A stretch of 64,000 bases of DNA from Leptolyngbya sp. PCC 7375 (GTDB lineage: Bacteria > Cyanobacteriota > Cyanobacteriia > Phormidesmidales > Phormidesmidaceae), in contig NZ_JH993797.1 of assembly GCF_000316115.1 (NCBI RefSeq), positions 1,288,486-1,352,485 of the forward strand, read 5' to 3'. Below the pieces are notes generated by a model that was given only the letters and a program-made list of their open reading frames with translations, had not been told where the DNA came from and searched no databases. The stretch's first letter is position 1; each line of letters starts with the position of its first letter. Positions 44,348 to 54,626 of the stretch are shown here, in pieces. The position numbers were made by a program, and so were the translations under genes.

Positions 44348-47300
44348 ATGACAGTTCGACCTAAATACCATTGGCAGTTTAATGAGAGACAAGGGACAAC
44401 AACCGTAGATACTGTCAACAGTGTTCAATCACGCCTTTTTAAGTCTGCATTGAAGGGACATGGCCGCATTGGCAATGCCATTCATTTACTCAGCAAAGAC
44501 TCCCATGTCAATTTGGGTAAAGAGGTGGGTCAATTTGGCACCAGCGACTTTACCGTGGCATTTGGCATGAGGAATATCAGTACCCATGGCGATAATGAAT
44601 TAGACATTATCGGTGACCAGGTGATGCAGGGGCACGGTAATTTTTTCTCTGTGCGGCTATCTGATAGAAGAATATTTTTCCACGTCGATGAAAATAGTAA
44701 GGCCAAGCATTATGTGAAAGTTGCAACTAAGCGCCTATCGATGATGCCCAATAGAACCTGGTTTCATGTAGCCGTTGTTAGAAAAGGACGCACAATCAAG
44801 ATCTACATTGATGGGGTACTCGCAGCGGAAGCCAGATCAAAAACAGGTGTGGCTAACATTAACAACAATGCTGATGTGAAGCTGGGGCATTCAAGACGAG
44901 GGACTCCAAACGCCCAATACGAAGACCTGCGCATCTACCACACAGCTCTCAGCGATGCCGAGATTCAAGCCCTGGTTCCACCTGCAAATCCACCATTGCG
45001 CGACGGTGAAATTGAACTGGTGGGTGCCGATAACGCCGCCGTCATCCTTACTCAAAATGTTGAGGATCTATCCCGTTTTTCCAGTAGCTTTAAGCAGCTG
45101 CGGGTGGGTAACAATACAGGCGTTACCCTATACCAGCAAAATAATTTTAGGGGAACAGCGCAAAAGTGCTACGCAGACCTGCCGGATATCCGGCTCTCAC
45201 GACTGGAGAACTTTCCTAAATCAATCCGGATTTGGCCAGCTATCGAAGAGCCATTTACTGGCAAGTGGGTGATCAAAGCGCCTAATGATCAGTTCTTGAG
45301 CCTGGGTAAATCTGTCCTGACCACAGTGCCCCGAAGGTCATTCAACGAGCTGTTTAGATTCCACTACAATCTACAGCGAACTCAGCTTCAGCTCATTCCT
45401 GGCTCCGATCAAGAAAGCACCTTGTTGAAGGTATTGCCTGGGCAGGACTCCACCCATCTGTTTGTTGATGATTTAGAGCCTCTCAAAGATGAGTTCTCGA
45501 TTATCAATCACGCCAATAACCAATGGTTAGCACTCGTTGAAGACAACACATTCGACTGGACTGGGCAAAAGGAAGACCGTGCCATTTTCATCCGTGTGGC
45601 CAAAATGGCAGACAATGAAGGCCAGGTGGGAGAACTAGCACCGGGAGAAGTAGCCCTATATAAGCATAGAGCCTACTATGGGAGAACCTGGATCTTGTCT
45701 AATAGTGACAAAGATCGTTCAGGTAACTATACACACCTGACAGACTTTCAGGATTTAAATGATCAAACATCATCCATTCGATTAGGTCCAGATACGGGGG
45801 TGACATTATTTAAAAACCTCGACCATCAGGCCGCTGACGGTAAGCGGGAAGAAGAGATTGAAGATATCGTCGAAAACGTTCCACGCCTGAGTGATAGACA
45901 GATCGGTAATGATACGATTTCCTCGATTCAAATCTTTAGAACGATTGCCCCTGAAGATGTTTTTACCTCTTATACCACCAAACTGAGCCAAGATTATCGC
46001 TCACCATGCGATAATCTAGAAGAGTTTTCGTCCTATCGTACTACTCTGAGGTTTGAACCCGGCGCTGGTGAGATCGAGATTGCAGCAACCGATCTGACCG
46101 AGATTGAAGTCGAAGGAACTACCTATGAGATTGATGAGGCGAGATCGGTCACCCTCAGCCCCAATCAGCTAAATCAGATTATGATCACCTCCGAGGCCGA
46201 TGGCCTCAACACCCCAGGGCTGAAGATTCGCACCAGCGAAATGGCACCCAATGAGCGGGTGGTTATTTTCCCCAACCGAGAGGCCCATAAGCAAATCGCT
46301 GAACTAGAAAATGGCGCACTGTGGAATGCTAAAGATGCCAAAGGCAACTTAATTGTGGATCGCAAGGCCCATAGCAAAGAAGAAGTCGCCAGCGCCCAAA
46401 ACACCATCAAACGGGTGATGGCCACCGTGAACTATCGTGAGGATACTCCCACAGGGAAAAATCGTGTTCAGTCAGCAAATCGAGCTGTTTCTGGCGCGAC
46501 TATCGACAAGCCATGGGAGCTTACCCTAGGCTCTACAGGAGGCGATAAACCCGCTCGACCGGTCGATGGTCGACGATCAGTGGTTGCCAAACCTCTCATC
46601 GCAGAAAAACAGGTAAGCTCAGACGAGTGGCAGAAACTGCTTACTCAAGCCACACCTGCTGAAGAAGAGGATAGTCCAGAGGCTAACGGTCCAGTTACCC
46701 TGGGTACTGCCAGGGTCTTCTCTGCCAAAAAGTTTGGCCGCCGCCTTGGCAGAAAATTTAAAAAGGCAATCAAAAAAGCCACATCGGTTGTCATTGGTAA
46801 GGTTAAAGACATTGTGCATGTGATTGTCAAAACCGCTGAAGGCATCATTGACTTTGTGGTGGACACCGCTGAAAAGGTAGCTGACTTTGTGGAAGGGGTG
46901 GTAGAAACGGTGGTGAAGTCCATCAAACAGTTCATCGAGTTTCTACAGTTTTTGTTCAACTGGGACGATATTCTGGAAACTCATCGCCTGCTGGTCAAAA
47001 CGATCAACTCTGCTTTGGATTCTGCCAGTGGGTTGGTTGCTTCTGCTAAAGGTCATGTATCAGCCTTTGTAGATGATTTACAAGAAGGCTTAAATAAAGG
47101 AACCGATGACTTAATTCGAGCATTGGGTGTGGATCCTGACGAGGTAGATTCAAAGTCTAGTTTTGACTTGCCAGAAGCTGCTGAGTGGTTGCTCAATAAA
47201 ATCTTAGGCGGTTCAAAACGTTCAGACAGTAAAACCACACCCGATGAAGAGCTGGCAGAGAAAGATCAGACCGCACTGTCGGCGATGCAGCAAGCGCTTG

Positions 47301-48484
47301 AGAGTTTCTTAGAAGCGCTCAAAACGGCTTTGAATATTAAGCTTGGAATGTTTGACGGACTGATTGGCACAGTTGAAACTCTCATTGCCAATCCGCGCCG
47401 ACCAGAATTGGCTCTGGCTACTCTCATCGATACCTTTAGAGATGCTGGTATCGGAGTCTTAGACTTGGGCGAAGACATCATCTTCACCTTCCTCGATATT
47501 GTTGTATCCGCGATTGAGCTGTTCCAGGATTTGCTGAATGCTGAAATTCGGATTCCTCTCGTTTCTGATCTGTTTAAGATGCTTGGCGCGGGTAAGCTGA
47601 CTATCCTCAACCTAACTAGTCTGCTGGTATCTATTCCAGCTACGGTAATGATAAAGCTGATGTTTGGGAAGGTCTCCCTACAGGATGTTCCAGAGCCTGA
47701 GTTTTCAAGCCAACAAATAGTAGCTTCCGATCAACAGCTTCTCTCTGTCCAGTCAAATGAGGATGAGATTGATGTCGAGAACACTATACGCAAGATGCAG
47801 GCTTTTGGTGGGATTGCGATCGCAGCTGATATTGTCAATGCCTTCATCAGCACAGGAATGGATTTAATACCCGAAGGCGGTGAAGAAGGTCCGATTGTAC
47901 TAGAGTACATGAGTCTCTTTTTGAGTGGCGTTAGCTGGTTGGGAAGTTTCCCCGGATCTAAAATAGAACCCGGTGGTTATCCTTACGCGATCGGGCAAAG
48001 GAAACACAACGTTAGCAAGTCCAAGAAAGATGAGGAGGAAATGTACTGGGAACGCGTTCTGTGGGGATGGAGAACGGCGATGTTGGGTATAGACATTGTC
48101 TATGTGATTGGCGCTATAGGAGCTCAGTCCTTTGGGATTGATAAGGATAAGTTTCCAAGACAGAGACTCAGACGTGCTACTAGACTGGTTGATAAAACAG
48201 CACCGATAATAGAAATTTCCACCCTTCTCACTTGGGTTGAACTTGGGTTAGCCGGTAAATTTTTATCTACTGTCCAAGAAGACAAAAAGCGTATAATTGC
48301 GAATGAAGTACTAGGGATGCTACCTGGTTCGTTTGCCTTTCTGCGAGCCGTTGACAATCCCAAGTTTGAGTTTGCAGCCCTGTCTGCTATGTTCGTCATA
48401 AATATTGTTTCGGGTGTTTCTACAACAATATTCAACATACATTTCCTAATAAATGATGTAGCTGAGTTAAGGCAACAGTTGTAA
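44348..48484 (+). CDS. Large multidomain LamG protein of unknown function
   Basis: The protein is 1,378 residues. Residues 5-212 form a LamG/concanavalin-like domain (YHWQFNERQGTTTVDTVNSV; RTWFHVAVVRKGRTIKIYID). Two beta/gamma-crystallin-like segments follow, near 255-295 (GVTLYQQNNFRGTAQKCYAD) and 434-490 (GEVALYKHRAYYGRTWILSN). A long basic amphipathic stretch runs from about 792 to 875 (AKKFGRRLGRKFKKAIKKAT, then VVKSIKQFIEFLQFLF). The last third has several hydrophobic helices that could enter membranes. There is no signal peptide or repeats-in-toxin. I do not recognise the whole architecture. Lectin-like front plus amphipathic and membrane-seeking rear suggests a cell-surface or pore-forming protein, but this is speculation. 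It stands alone, next to an IS110 copy. Confidence 0.78.
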   Translation: MTVRPKYHWQFNERQGTTTVDTVNSVQSRLFKSALKGHGRIGNAIHLLSKDSHVNLGKEVGQFGTSDFTVAFGMRNISTHGDNELDIIGDQVMQGHGNFFSVRLSDRRIFFHVDENSKAKHYVKVATKRLSMMPNRTWFHVAVVRKGRTIKIYIDGVLAAEARSKTGVANINNNADVKLGHSRRGTPNAQYEDLRIYHTALSDAEIQALVPPANPPLRDGEIELVGADNAAVILTQNVEDLSRFSSSFKQLRVGNNTGVTLYQQNNFRGTAQKCYADLPDIRLSRLENFPKSIRIWPAIEEPFTGKWVIKAPNDQFLSLGKSVLTTVPRRSFNELFRFHYNLQRTQLQLIPGSDQESTLLKVLPGQDSTHLFVDDLEPLKDEFSIINHANNQWLALVEDNTFDWTGQKEDRAIFIRVAKMADNEGQVGELAPGEVALYKHRAYYGRTWILSNSDKDRSGNYTHLTDFQDLNDQTSSIRLGPDTGVTLFKNLDHQAADGKREEEIEDIVENVPRLSDRQIGNDTISSIQIFRTIAPEDVFTSYTTKLSQDYRSPCDNLEEFSSYRTTLRFEPGAGEIEIAATDLTEIEVEGTTYEIDEARSVTLSPNQLNQIMITSEADGLNTPGLKIRTSEMAPNERVVIFPNREAHKQIAELENGALWNAKDAKGNLIVDRKAHSKEEVASAQNTIKRVMATVNYREDTPTGKNRVQSANRAVSGATIDKPWELTLGSTGGDKPARPVDGRRSVVAKPLIAEKQVSSDEWQKLLTQATPAEEEDSPEANGPVTLGTARVFSAKKFGRRLGRKFKKAIKKATSVVIGKVKDIVHVIVKTAEGIIDFVVDTAEKVADFVEGVVETVVKSIKQFIEFLQFLFNWDDILETHRLLVKTINSALDSASGLVASAKGHVSAFVDDLQEGLNKGTDDLIRALGVDPDEVDSKSSFDLPEAAEWLLNKILGGSKRSDSKTTPDEELAEKDQTALSAMQQALESFLEALKTALNIKLGMFDGLIGTVETLIANPRRPELALATLIDTFRDAGIGVLDLGEDIIFTFLDIVVSAIELFQDLLNAEIRIPLVSDLFKMLGAGKLTILNLTSLLVSIPATVMIKLMFGKVSLQDVPEPEFSSQQIVASDQQLLSVQSNEDEIDVENTIRKMQAFGGIAIAADIVNAFISTGMDLIPEGGEEGPIVLEYMSLFLSGVSWLGSFPGSKIEPGGYPYAIGQRKHNVSKSKKDEEEMYWERVLWGWRTAMLGIDIVYVIGAIGAQSFGIDKDKFPRQRLRRATRLVDKTAPIIEISTLLTWVELGLAGKFLSTVQEDKKRIIANEVLGMLPGSFAFLRAVDNPKFEFAALSAMFVINIVSGVSTTIFNIHFLINDVAELRQQL

Positions 48485-48907
48485 GTGAACAAGAGAAAAA
48501 CTGGCGAAAGCCCTGAAAAACATTAGAGGATCACTAACAACATTACATGCCAAAGCGCTGGAACAAGGACGACCATGACGGCTCTAAGCGGAGAATGATT
48601 CGTCAGTCTAGGTTCTGGCGCTTTGGTTATATTTTCAAGCTTTCCTACAAACTTTATTAACCCCAGGCATTGAACATGATAGTAGTCTCAAAAACTGAAC
48701 AAGGCGGTAAAGCCCTGAATCACCCAATCAGTACGAAATGTATCCGATGTTATTAGTGGCTGAAAAGATAAGTTCTTTCCGAGATCTCTTCGCTGACGTT
48801 CCCATATCCTCACTTTATGCATTCCTGCGGCTAGGCAGATGGAAGATCCGGTGTTTGCTTTCTTGCAGAATCCTTAATGGCTTTGAGATTTGAAGTGAGG
48901 GAAGACC
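48485..48907. other. Intergenic region with a long inverted repeat, before IS110 copy 1
   Basis: CCAAAGCGC (48550-48558) and GCGCTTTGG (48618-48626) are inverted repeats 59 nt apart, with a further GAAC/GTTC pair inside, which could form a long hairpin after the LamG gene. A 37-codon frame at 48547-48660 spans the same bases but has no supporting features. The rest to 48907 shows nothing I can name. Confidence 0.5.
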
Positions 48908-50364
48908 TAAAGAATCTATGCAAGCCGTGAGAGAGTAGAGAAACCAACCACACCCCTCTCACACTAGGAGGATAGCATGAAGATTCTAGCGATCGACCTG
49001 GGCAAATTCAACTGTGTATCGTGTCTGCTGGACACGGAGAGTAACGCGACTGAATTTGACACGTTCAAGACGTACCGACGGGAATTCAAAGAAATATTAC
49101 ATTGTACTCAACCACACTTGGTGGTAATGGAAACGTGTTCGATTACCGGGTGGGTGCATGATCTCTGTGTCGACCAAGACTACCCAGTACTGGTGGCCGA
49201 TCCCAGCCAGGAGGCCTGGCGCTGGAAAAACGTCAAACGCAAAACGGATAAAGACGATGCCTTGAAACTGGCAAAACTGGCTGCTCTGGAACAGATCAAC
49301 CCAGTGTATGTGCCTGCACCAGAGACCCGACAATATCGGCACTTGGTGAAATATCGCAAAGTGGTGGTTGGACGCATCAATCGGGTTCAAAATGCGATTC
49401 GCGCATTGTTCGATCAACAAGGCGTGAAGATGCCGTCAGGACAACGAGCCTGGACCGTGCAGGGGATTGATGAATTAAGCCAACACCGACGGGTACTGGC
49501 GGAGTGCGATGAGAACACTCTATGGCGTGGGGAATTAGACTTAGAATTAACGATGCTGGACCAACTATGGGAGCACCTGGCAACCATTGAACGGAAATTA
49601 GAAATACTCGCAAAGCAGGAGGCCCGGATCCAACTGTTGCAGACCATTCCTGGGGTTGGCCGTAAAACAGCCGAAGTGATTGTCACCTGTTTGGATGATC
49701 CGAAGCGATTTGAAAACTCACGACAAGTGTCTGCCTATGCTGGATTAATTCCCCCAACAACATCAATCTGGGCAAACCAATCGCCTGGGCAAGATTACTA
49801 AACGAGGATCGCGATTACTACGAACCGCATTAGTGGAAGTGGCCTGGATTATGTTACGTTACAACGATTGGGCTGCAGCCACCTATGCTCGAATTAGCGG
49901 TGGGCAGAAGACACGCAAGAAACAGCAATTGTAGCGGTTGCCCGGAAGTTGTTGGTGCGGTGTTGGGCAATGTTGTTACACAATCAACCGTGGAACCCAG
50001 AGCTATCTCAGGCAACAACATAGAGAACAACATTCAGAAGAGAGAATCAAGAGAATAAAGTGAGACTCTAGCATGAGCTTGAAGCTCCACGTAATCTGAA
50101 ACACGGTTGCCCTAACGAATAAGCCATGCTCCTTTGTAAAAAACTCTTGAGACAATGCAGTAGAGCACATACCCGAATCGCATTGACACCTCGGATAGTC
50201 GGTTAAATCCACTTTGTCCCTCATTAATTCTCAATCAAAAAGACATTCCCAATAACAAAGAAAAATCATCTTGACAAAAAGATGAGAGATTTATGTGGAT
50301 AGAAAATGAGAGACTCCTCGAAAAAATATGCCGAAATCCACTTGACACGTTCACGGCTTCATAG
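48908..50364 (+). mobile_element. IS110-family element, copy 1 (defective)
   Basis: The element is the same as copy 2 at 53511-54966 apart from a few substitutions and indels, and lies in the same direction. The shared sequence starts at TAAAGAATCT and ends at GGCTTCATAG; flanks differ at once on both sides, which marks the ends. There are no terminal inverted repeats and no target duplication, as usual in IS110. Compared with copy 2 there is one extra C in a C run near 49750, one A fewer near 49921 and one A more near 50140. The first breaks the transposase. Confidence 0.9.
48977..50023 (+). pseudogene. IS110 transposase, frameshifted
   Basis: It equals the 348-residue transposase of copy 2 up to AYAGLIP, after which an extra C (run of five instead of four at about 49749-49753) shifts the frame and gives a stop at 49799-49801, so the product is 274 residues. 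A second indel further on restores the frame too late. The DEDD part (ILAIDLGKFNCVSCLLD; VVMETCSITGWVHDL; DKDDALKLAKLA) is intact but most of the C-terminal Transposase_20 domain with its nucleophilic serine is lost. It could only be mobilised in trans by copy 2. Confidence 0.92.
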
Positions 50365-50507
50365 CGTTGCCCATCACCCGCCGTAAATCACCTTTGTATT
50401 TTAATTGATCAACTCTCGGCGGTCGGTGTGCATGGGCGTTGTTATGAGACGTTTGGGCGAATAGTAACTTTTCAATGACTAGGAGGGCTTTAAGATCTGA
50501 TGCAAAA

Positions 50508-51407
50508 CTACCCTCTCGCATGTTTGGCCAAGTCTTTGCGCGGCGAGTAGCCGAACTTGCGGGAATACTCACGACTGAACTGTGTGGAGCTTTCATAACC
50601 TACTTCGAATGCCGCACTGGAAACGCTATGTGTACCATTTATCAACAAGTGGCGGGCTTTGAGGAGCCTAAGTTCTTTCTGATATTGCAATGGCGTCGTA
50701 GCTGTAAGCGCCTTGAAATGCTCGTGAAAGGATGATGGGCTTAGCCCCGCGATACTCGCTAGCTCTGCCACGGTGAGAGATGTGGCGTAGTCTTCCTTAA
50801 TGCGTGCGATTGCCTTCGCTATACGGTCAGCATGGCTCCCACGCCGCAACAACTGGCGCAGCATGCCGCCGTGCTGTGCTAGGAGCAGTCGGAAATGAAT
50901 TTCGCGCAGGACAAGCGGTTGCATTACCTTTGCTTCGAAAGGTTTATCGATCAAATCGATGAACCGCCCCATTGCACCCATCAGGGCCTCATCGGTCTTG
51001 CCAACGTTGAATGCCGGAGCCTGCTCCTCTTCGATTTCAATTTCGCGGATCTCGTCGTACAGGCTGCGCACTATATCCATATCAATATCCAATACAAGCG
51101 CAACGTAAGGCTTCATCTCAGTTGCCTCGGTCACGCGTGAGATGACTGGCAGTTGATGGCTGACAATCAGAGACTCGCCCGCCGTGAAACTTACTTGGCG
51201 CGCACCCACATGAGTTTCCTTTCGTCCCTGGAGAATGAGGCAGAGCAGGGGATTGTAAAGCGTCGCCTCCAGCATTGTAGGTTTGCGGCTTCGCAGAATT
51301 GAAAGTCCATCCAGACCTGTAGCATAAAACTCTAAGTTTGCCTGGGAGCAATTTGCCTGACGGTCTGCATAAGCACAAACATGGGTAATGAGATCTGGGG
51401 TCTGCAT
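50508..51407 (-). CDS. AraC-family regulator (AraC_N type)
   Basis: The 299-residue protein has the AraC_N sensing domain (YNPLLCLILQGRKETHVGAR, LPVISRVTEATEMKPYVALV) and a C-terminal AraC domain: LTVAELASIAGLSPSSFHEH and VSSAAFEVGYESSTQFSREY, closing FGYSPRKD. ATG 51407 is preceded by AAAGGAGG at proper distance, better than the upstream ATG 51425. It is divergent from the short-chain dehydrogenase at 51594, a common pairing in which the regulator controls the reductase. It lies between the two IS110 copies and is part of the carried segment. Confidence 0.9.
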   Translation of the reverse strand: MQTPDLITHVCAYADRQANCSQANLEFYATGLDGLSILRSRKPTMLEATLYNPLLCLILQGRKETHVGARQVSFTAGESLIVSHQLPVISRVTEATEMKPYVALVLDIDMDIVRSLYDEIREIEIEEEQAPAFNVGKTDEALMGAMGRFIDLIDKPFEAKVMQPLVLREIHFRLLLAQHGGMLRQLLRRGSHADRIAKAIARIKEDYATSLTVAELASIAGLSPSSFHEHFKALTATTPLQYQKELRLLKARHLLINGTHSVSSAAFEVGYESSTQFSREYSRKFGYSPRKDLAKHARG

Positions 51408-51593
51408 CAAAGCCTCCTTTTCCATCTAAAGGCCACATAGATCAAGATACTCCTGGAGGTCATCAAAAATACAATGAATCGGAGGATTAGGCATATCTTT
51501 CGGAGGATGTGGCAAGCAGTTTGAATTGAACAGACCTAAATTTGAAACACAACCAGTAAACACACCCAGCTTAAGGATAGAAGAAGCTAAAAC

Positions 51594-52409
51594 ATGAGCA
51601 AGACAATTTTAATTACTGGGGCTTCCAGTGGCATCGGTAAGGAAACAGCGAAGTTCTTCCAAGCGAAAGACTGGAACGTGATCGCTACTATGCGCACACC
51701 TGCAAAGGAAGAAGAGCTGACTCAACTAGACCACATTCTGATTAGTCGTTTGGACGTGACCGACAGCAGCTCAATCGATGCATCTGTGGCCGAGGGTATC
51801 GAGAAATTTGGATGCATTGACGTACTTTTGAACAATGCGGGATACGGTGCCTATGGCCCACTCGAAGTCTTCCCTATGGAGAACATCCGCCGCCAGTTTG
51901 ACACCAACGTGATTGGCCTCCTGGAAACAACAAAAGCTATACTGCCCCATTTCCGTGCAAACAAGGCTGGGACAATTGTGAACATCAGCTCGATTGGTGG
52001 GCAGATGACGTTTCCACTCGGCACGCTCTATCACGGCACCAAATTTGCGGTCGAGGGTCTTTCCGAAGCGTTGTATTATGAGCTAGAACCCTTTGGCGTA
52101 AAGGTGAAGATTGTCGAACCCGGCATGATTCGTACAGATTTTGGTGGTCGTTCTTTTGATTTTGTCAATAACGAGACGATAGAAGAATACCAGGGTACGG
52201 TGCAAAAGCTCTTTGCCCACTGGGGTAGCGTGGGTGAACAGGCCTCTGAGCCCAGTGTGGTGGCAGAGGTGATTTGGACTGCCGTGACCGACGAGACTAA
52301 TACACTACGCTATCGAGCTGGCAACGATGCTGTTGAATTGCTGGATAACCGCAAAGCCCAAGACGATGAATTCTTTATCGGCAATATGAAAAAACAGATA
52401 GGGCTGTAA
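51594..52409 (+). CDS. Short-chain dehydrogenase/reductase
   Basis: The 271-residue SDR has the TGXXXGXG motif in ILITGASSGIGKETAKFFQA, the NNAG motif in IDVLLNNAGYGAYGPLEVF, and the catalytic serine, tyrosine and lysine in IVNISSIGGQMTFPLGTLYH and GTKFAVEGLSEALYYEL. This matches classical NAD(P)H-dependent ketoreductases often controlled by an adjacent AraC_N regulator. ATG 51594 has GGATAGAAGAAGC upstream. It precedes a second SDR by 63 bp. Substrate unknown. Confidence 0.92.
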   Translation: MSKTILITGASSGIGKETAKFFQAKDWNVIATMRTPAKEEELTQLDHILISRLDVTDSSSIDASVAEGIEKFGCIDVLLNNAGYGAYGPLEVFPMENIRRQFDTNVIGLLETTKAILPHFRANKAGTIVNISSIGGQMTFPLGTLYHGTKFAVEGLSEALYYELEPFGVKVKIVEPGMIRTDFGGRSFDFVNNETIEEYQGTVQKLFAHWGSVGEQASEPSVVAEVIWTAVTDETNTLRYRAGNDAVELLDNRKAQDDEFFIGNMKKQIGL

Positions 52410-52472
52410 GTTTCAGCACGTATCCTCTTCTGAATTAATCACCTAAACAATACTTACAACGGAGAATTAATT

Positions 52473-53477
52473 ATGTCTCGTGATCAACACCGTTCTTCTG
52501 GACCTTCAGATCCAACCCGTCGCAAACTGCTCTCGACTGGTGCTATTGGTGTAGCAGCAGCTGCTACTGCTGCTGCTCTAGGCACACCTGCCGCCGCACA
52601 GGACAATTCTACTGGTGTGACTGCGCAACCATCGCCAGAACCGACTAGTGAATTTACAGGTCAGTGCGCTTTTATAACAGGTGGTGCTCGGGGCATCGGC
52701 TACGCCTGTGCCGAAGAACTCGCCAAAGCAGGTGCAAATATTGTTCTCTACGACATCGCAGGCAATATCGATACCGTCAACTATCCACTGGCAACCGAGC
52801 AAGATTTGGCAACGGCAAAATCGAATATCGAAGCCCTTGGCGTCAAATGCATCGCGATTAAAGGCGATGTTCGCGACAGCACGAAGCTAGAAGAGAGTGT
52901 TGCACGTACAGTCAGAGAATTCGGCCGTCTAGACATACTAGTAGTCAATGCGGGTGTCACACACGTTGGCGTGCTCGATGAGTTTCCTGATGAAGAGGTC
53001 CAAACGGTCATCGACATCAACCTCACTGGAGCCGTCAAAACCACTCAAGCAGCACTACCGATCATGCGTAGTCAGAACGCTGGCCGCATCGTGATGATTT
53101 CCTCACTCTTGGGACGGCTTGGAAACGGTGACTTTTCAGTCTATGCCTCGACGAAATGGGGATTAATTGGTTTTGCTAAGAGCACGGCTCTGGCGATGGC
53201 CAAACATAATGTGACGTGTAATTCGGTGTGCCCAGGATGGGTGCGGACAAAACTGGCGGACAACGATTATATTCTCAACGCTGTGTCTCCAGAAAATCCA
53301 AACTTTGAAGCTGTGATAGAAGCAGCCGACGCAAACTACCATCCTTTACCCATCGGAGCTTACGAACCTGTTGATATCGCACGAGTAGTCAAGATGTTTT
53401 GTGGTCAAGCTACGGCGATGATTACTGGAGAAGTTTTTGACATCTCGCAGGGGCAAAACGCCCGACTCAACGCTTGA
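52473..53477 (+). CDS. Short-chain dehydrogenase with Tat signal peptide
   Basis: The first 43 residues form a twin-arginine signal: PTRRKLLSTGAIGVAAAATA, then an alanine-rich core and a likely cleavage site after TPAAAQ. The mature part is a classical SDR: CAFITGGARGIGYACAEELA, LDILVVNAGVTHVGVLDEF, and the catalytic group ISSLLGRLGNGDFSVYASTK. Tat export would carry the enzyme folded with its nucleotide already bound. SDRs with Tat signals exist but are not common. The 334-residue protein follows another SDR and an AraC regulator between the IS110 copies, so the three may be one pathway. A ribosome site GGAGAA precedes ATG 52473. Confidence 0.9.
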   Translation: MSRDQHRSSGPSDPTRRKLLSTGAIGVAAAATAAALGTPAAAQDNSTGVTAQPSPEPTSEFTGQCAFITGGARGIGYACAEELAKAGANIVLYDIAGNIDTVNYPLATEQDLATAKSNIEALGVKCIAIKGDVRDSTKLEESVARTVREFGRLDILVVNAGVTHVGVLDEFPDEEVQTVIDINLTGAVKTTQAALPIMRSQNAGRIVMISSLLGRLGNGDFSVYASTKWGLIGFAKSTALAMAKHNVTCNSVCPGWVRTKLADNDYILNAVSPENPNFEAVIEAADANYHPLPIGAYEPVDIARVVKMFCGQATAMITGEVFDISQGQNARLNA

Positions 53478-53579
53478 TGAGCGGATGCGATCTCAGTAAC
53501 TTAGGCTTCATAAAGAATCTATGCAAGCCGTGAGAGAGTAGAGAAACCAACCACACCCCTCTCACACTAGGAGGATAGC

Positions 53580-54626
53580 ATGAAGATTCTAGCGATCGAC
53601 CTGGGCAAATTCAACTGTGTATCGTGTCTGCTGGACACGGAGAGTAACGCGACTGAATTTGACACGTTCAAGACGTACCGACGGGAATTCAAAGAAATAT
53701 TACATTGTACTCAACCACACTTGGTGGTAATGGAAACGTGTTCGATTACCGGGTGGGTGCATGATCTCTGTGTCGACCAAGACTACCCAGTACTGGTGGC
53801 CGATCCCAGCCAGGAGGCCTGGCGCTGGAAAAACGTCAAACGCAAAACGGATAAAGACGATGCCTTGAAACTGGCAAAACTGGCTGCTCTGGAACAGATC
53901 AACCCAGTGTATGTGCCTGCACCAGAGACCCGACAATATCGGCACTTGGTGAAATATCGCAAAGTGGTGGTTGGACGCATCAATCGGGTTCAAACTGCGA
54001 TTCGCGCATTGTTCGATCAACAAGGCGTGAAGATGCCGTCAGGACAACGAGCCTGGACCGTGCAGGGGATTGATGAATTAGGCCAACACCGACGAGTACT
54101 GACGGAGTGCGATGAGAACACTCTATGGCGTGGGGAATTAGACTTAGAATTAACGATGCTGGACCAACTATGGGAGCACCTGGCAACCATTGAACGGAAA
54201 TTAGAAATACTCGCAAAGCAGGAGGCCCGGATCCAACTGTTGCAGACCATTCCTGGGGTTGGCCGTAAAACAGCCGAAGTGATTGTCACCTGTTTGGATG
54301 ATCCGAAGCGATTTGAAAACTCACGACAAGTGTCTGCCTATGCTGGATTAATTCCCCAACAACATCAATCTGGGCAAACCAATCGCCTGGGCAAGATTAC
54401 TAAACGAGGATCGCGATTACTACGAACCGCATTAGTGGAAGTGGCCTGGATTATGTTACGTTACAACGATTGGGCTGCAGCCACCTATGCTCGAATTAGC
54501 GGTGGGCAGAAGACACGCAAGAAAACAGCAATTGTAGCGGTTGCCCGGAAGTTGTTGGTGCGGTGTTGGGCAATGTTGTTACACAATCAACCGTGGAACC
54601 CAGAGCTATCTCAGGCAACAACATAG
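53580..54626 (+). CDS. IS110-family transposase (DEDD), intact
   Basis: The 348-residue protein has the N-terminal RuvC-like DEDD domain: ILAIDLGKFNCVSCLLD (D), VVMETCSITGWVHDLC (E), VADPSQEAWRWKNVKRKTDK with KDDALK (two D). The C-terminal Transposase_20 domain has LLQTIPGVGRKTAEVIVTCL and SGQTNRLGKITKRGSRLLRT, where the serine in HQSG is the likely nucleophile. A ribosome site AGGAGG (53568-53573) precedes ATG 53580. All key residues are present, so this copy is probably active. Family members use a structured RNA from the element to choose target and donor. Confidence 0.93.
   Translation: MKILAIDLGKFNCVSCLLDTESNATEFDTFKTYRREFKEILHCTQPHLVVMETCSITGWVHDLCVDQDYPVLVADPSQEAWRWKNVKRKTDKDDALKLAKLAALEQINPVYVPAPETRQYRHLVKYRKVVVGRINRVQTAIRALFDQQGVKMPSGQRAWTVQGIDELGQHRRVLTECDENTLWRGELDLELTMLDQLWEHLATIERKLEILAKQEARIQLLQTIPGVGRKTAEVIVTCLDDPKRFENSRQVSAYAGLIPQQHQSGQTNRLGKITKRGSRLLRTALVEVAWIMLRYNDWAAATYARISGGQKTRKKTAIVAVARKLLVRCWAMLLHNQPWNPELSQATT

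Noticed and set aside
48547..48660. A 37-residue basic frame after the LamG gene
   Set aside because: It coincides with a long inverted repeat, has no ribosome-binding site, and its composition (many R, K, W) is not convincing as a gene.
50003..50224. Frame on the minus strand in the right end of IS110 copy 1 and its counterpart in copy 2
   Set aside because: Its start and length differ between the copies because of one indel, and the region is better explained as the element's non-coding end.
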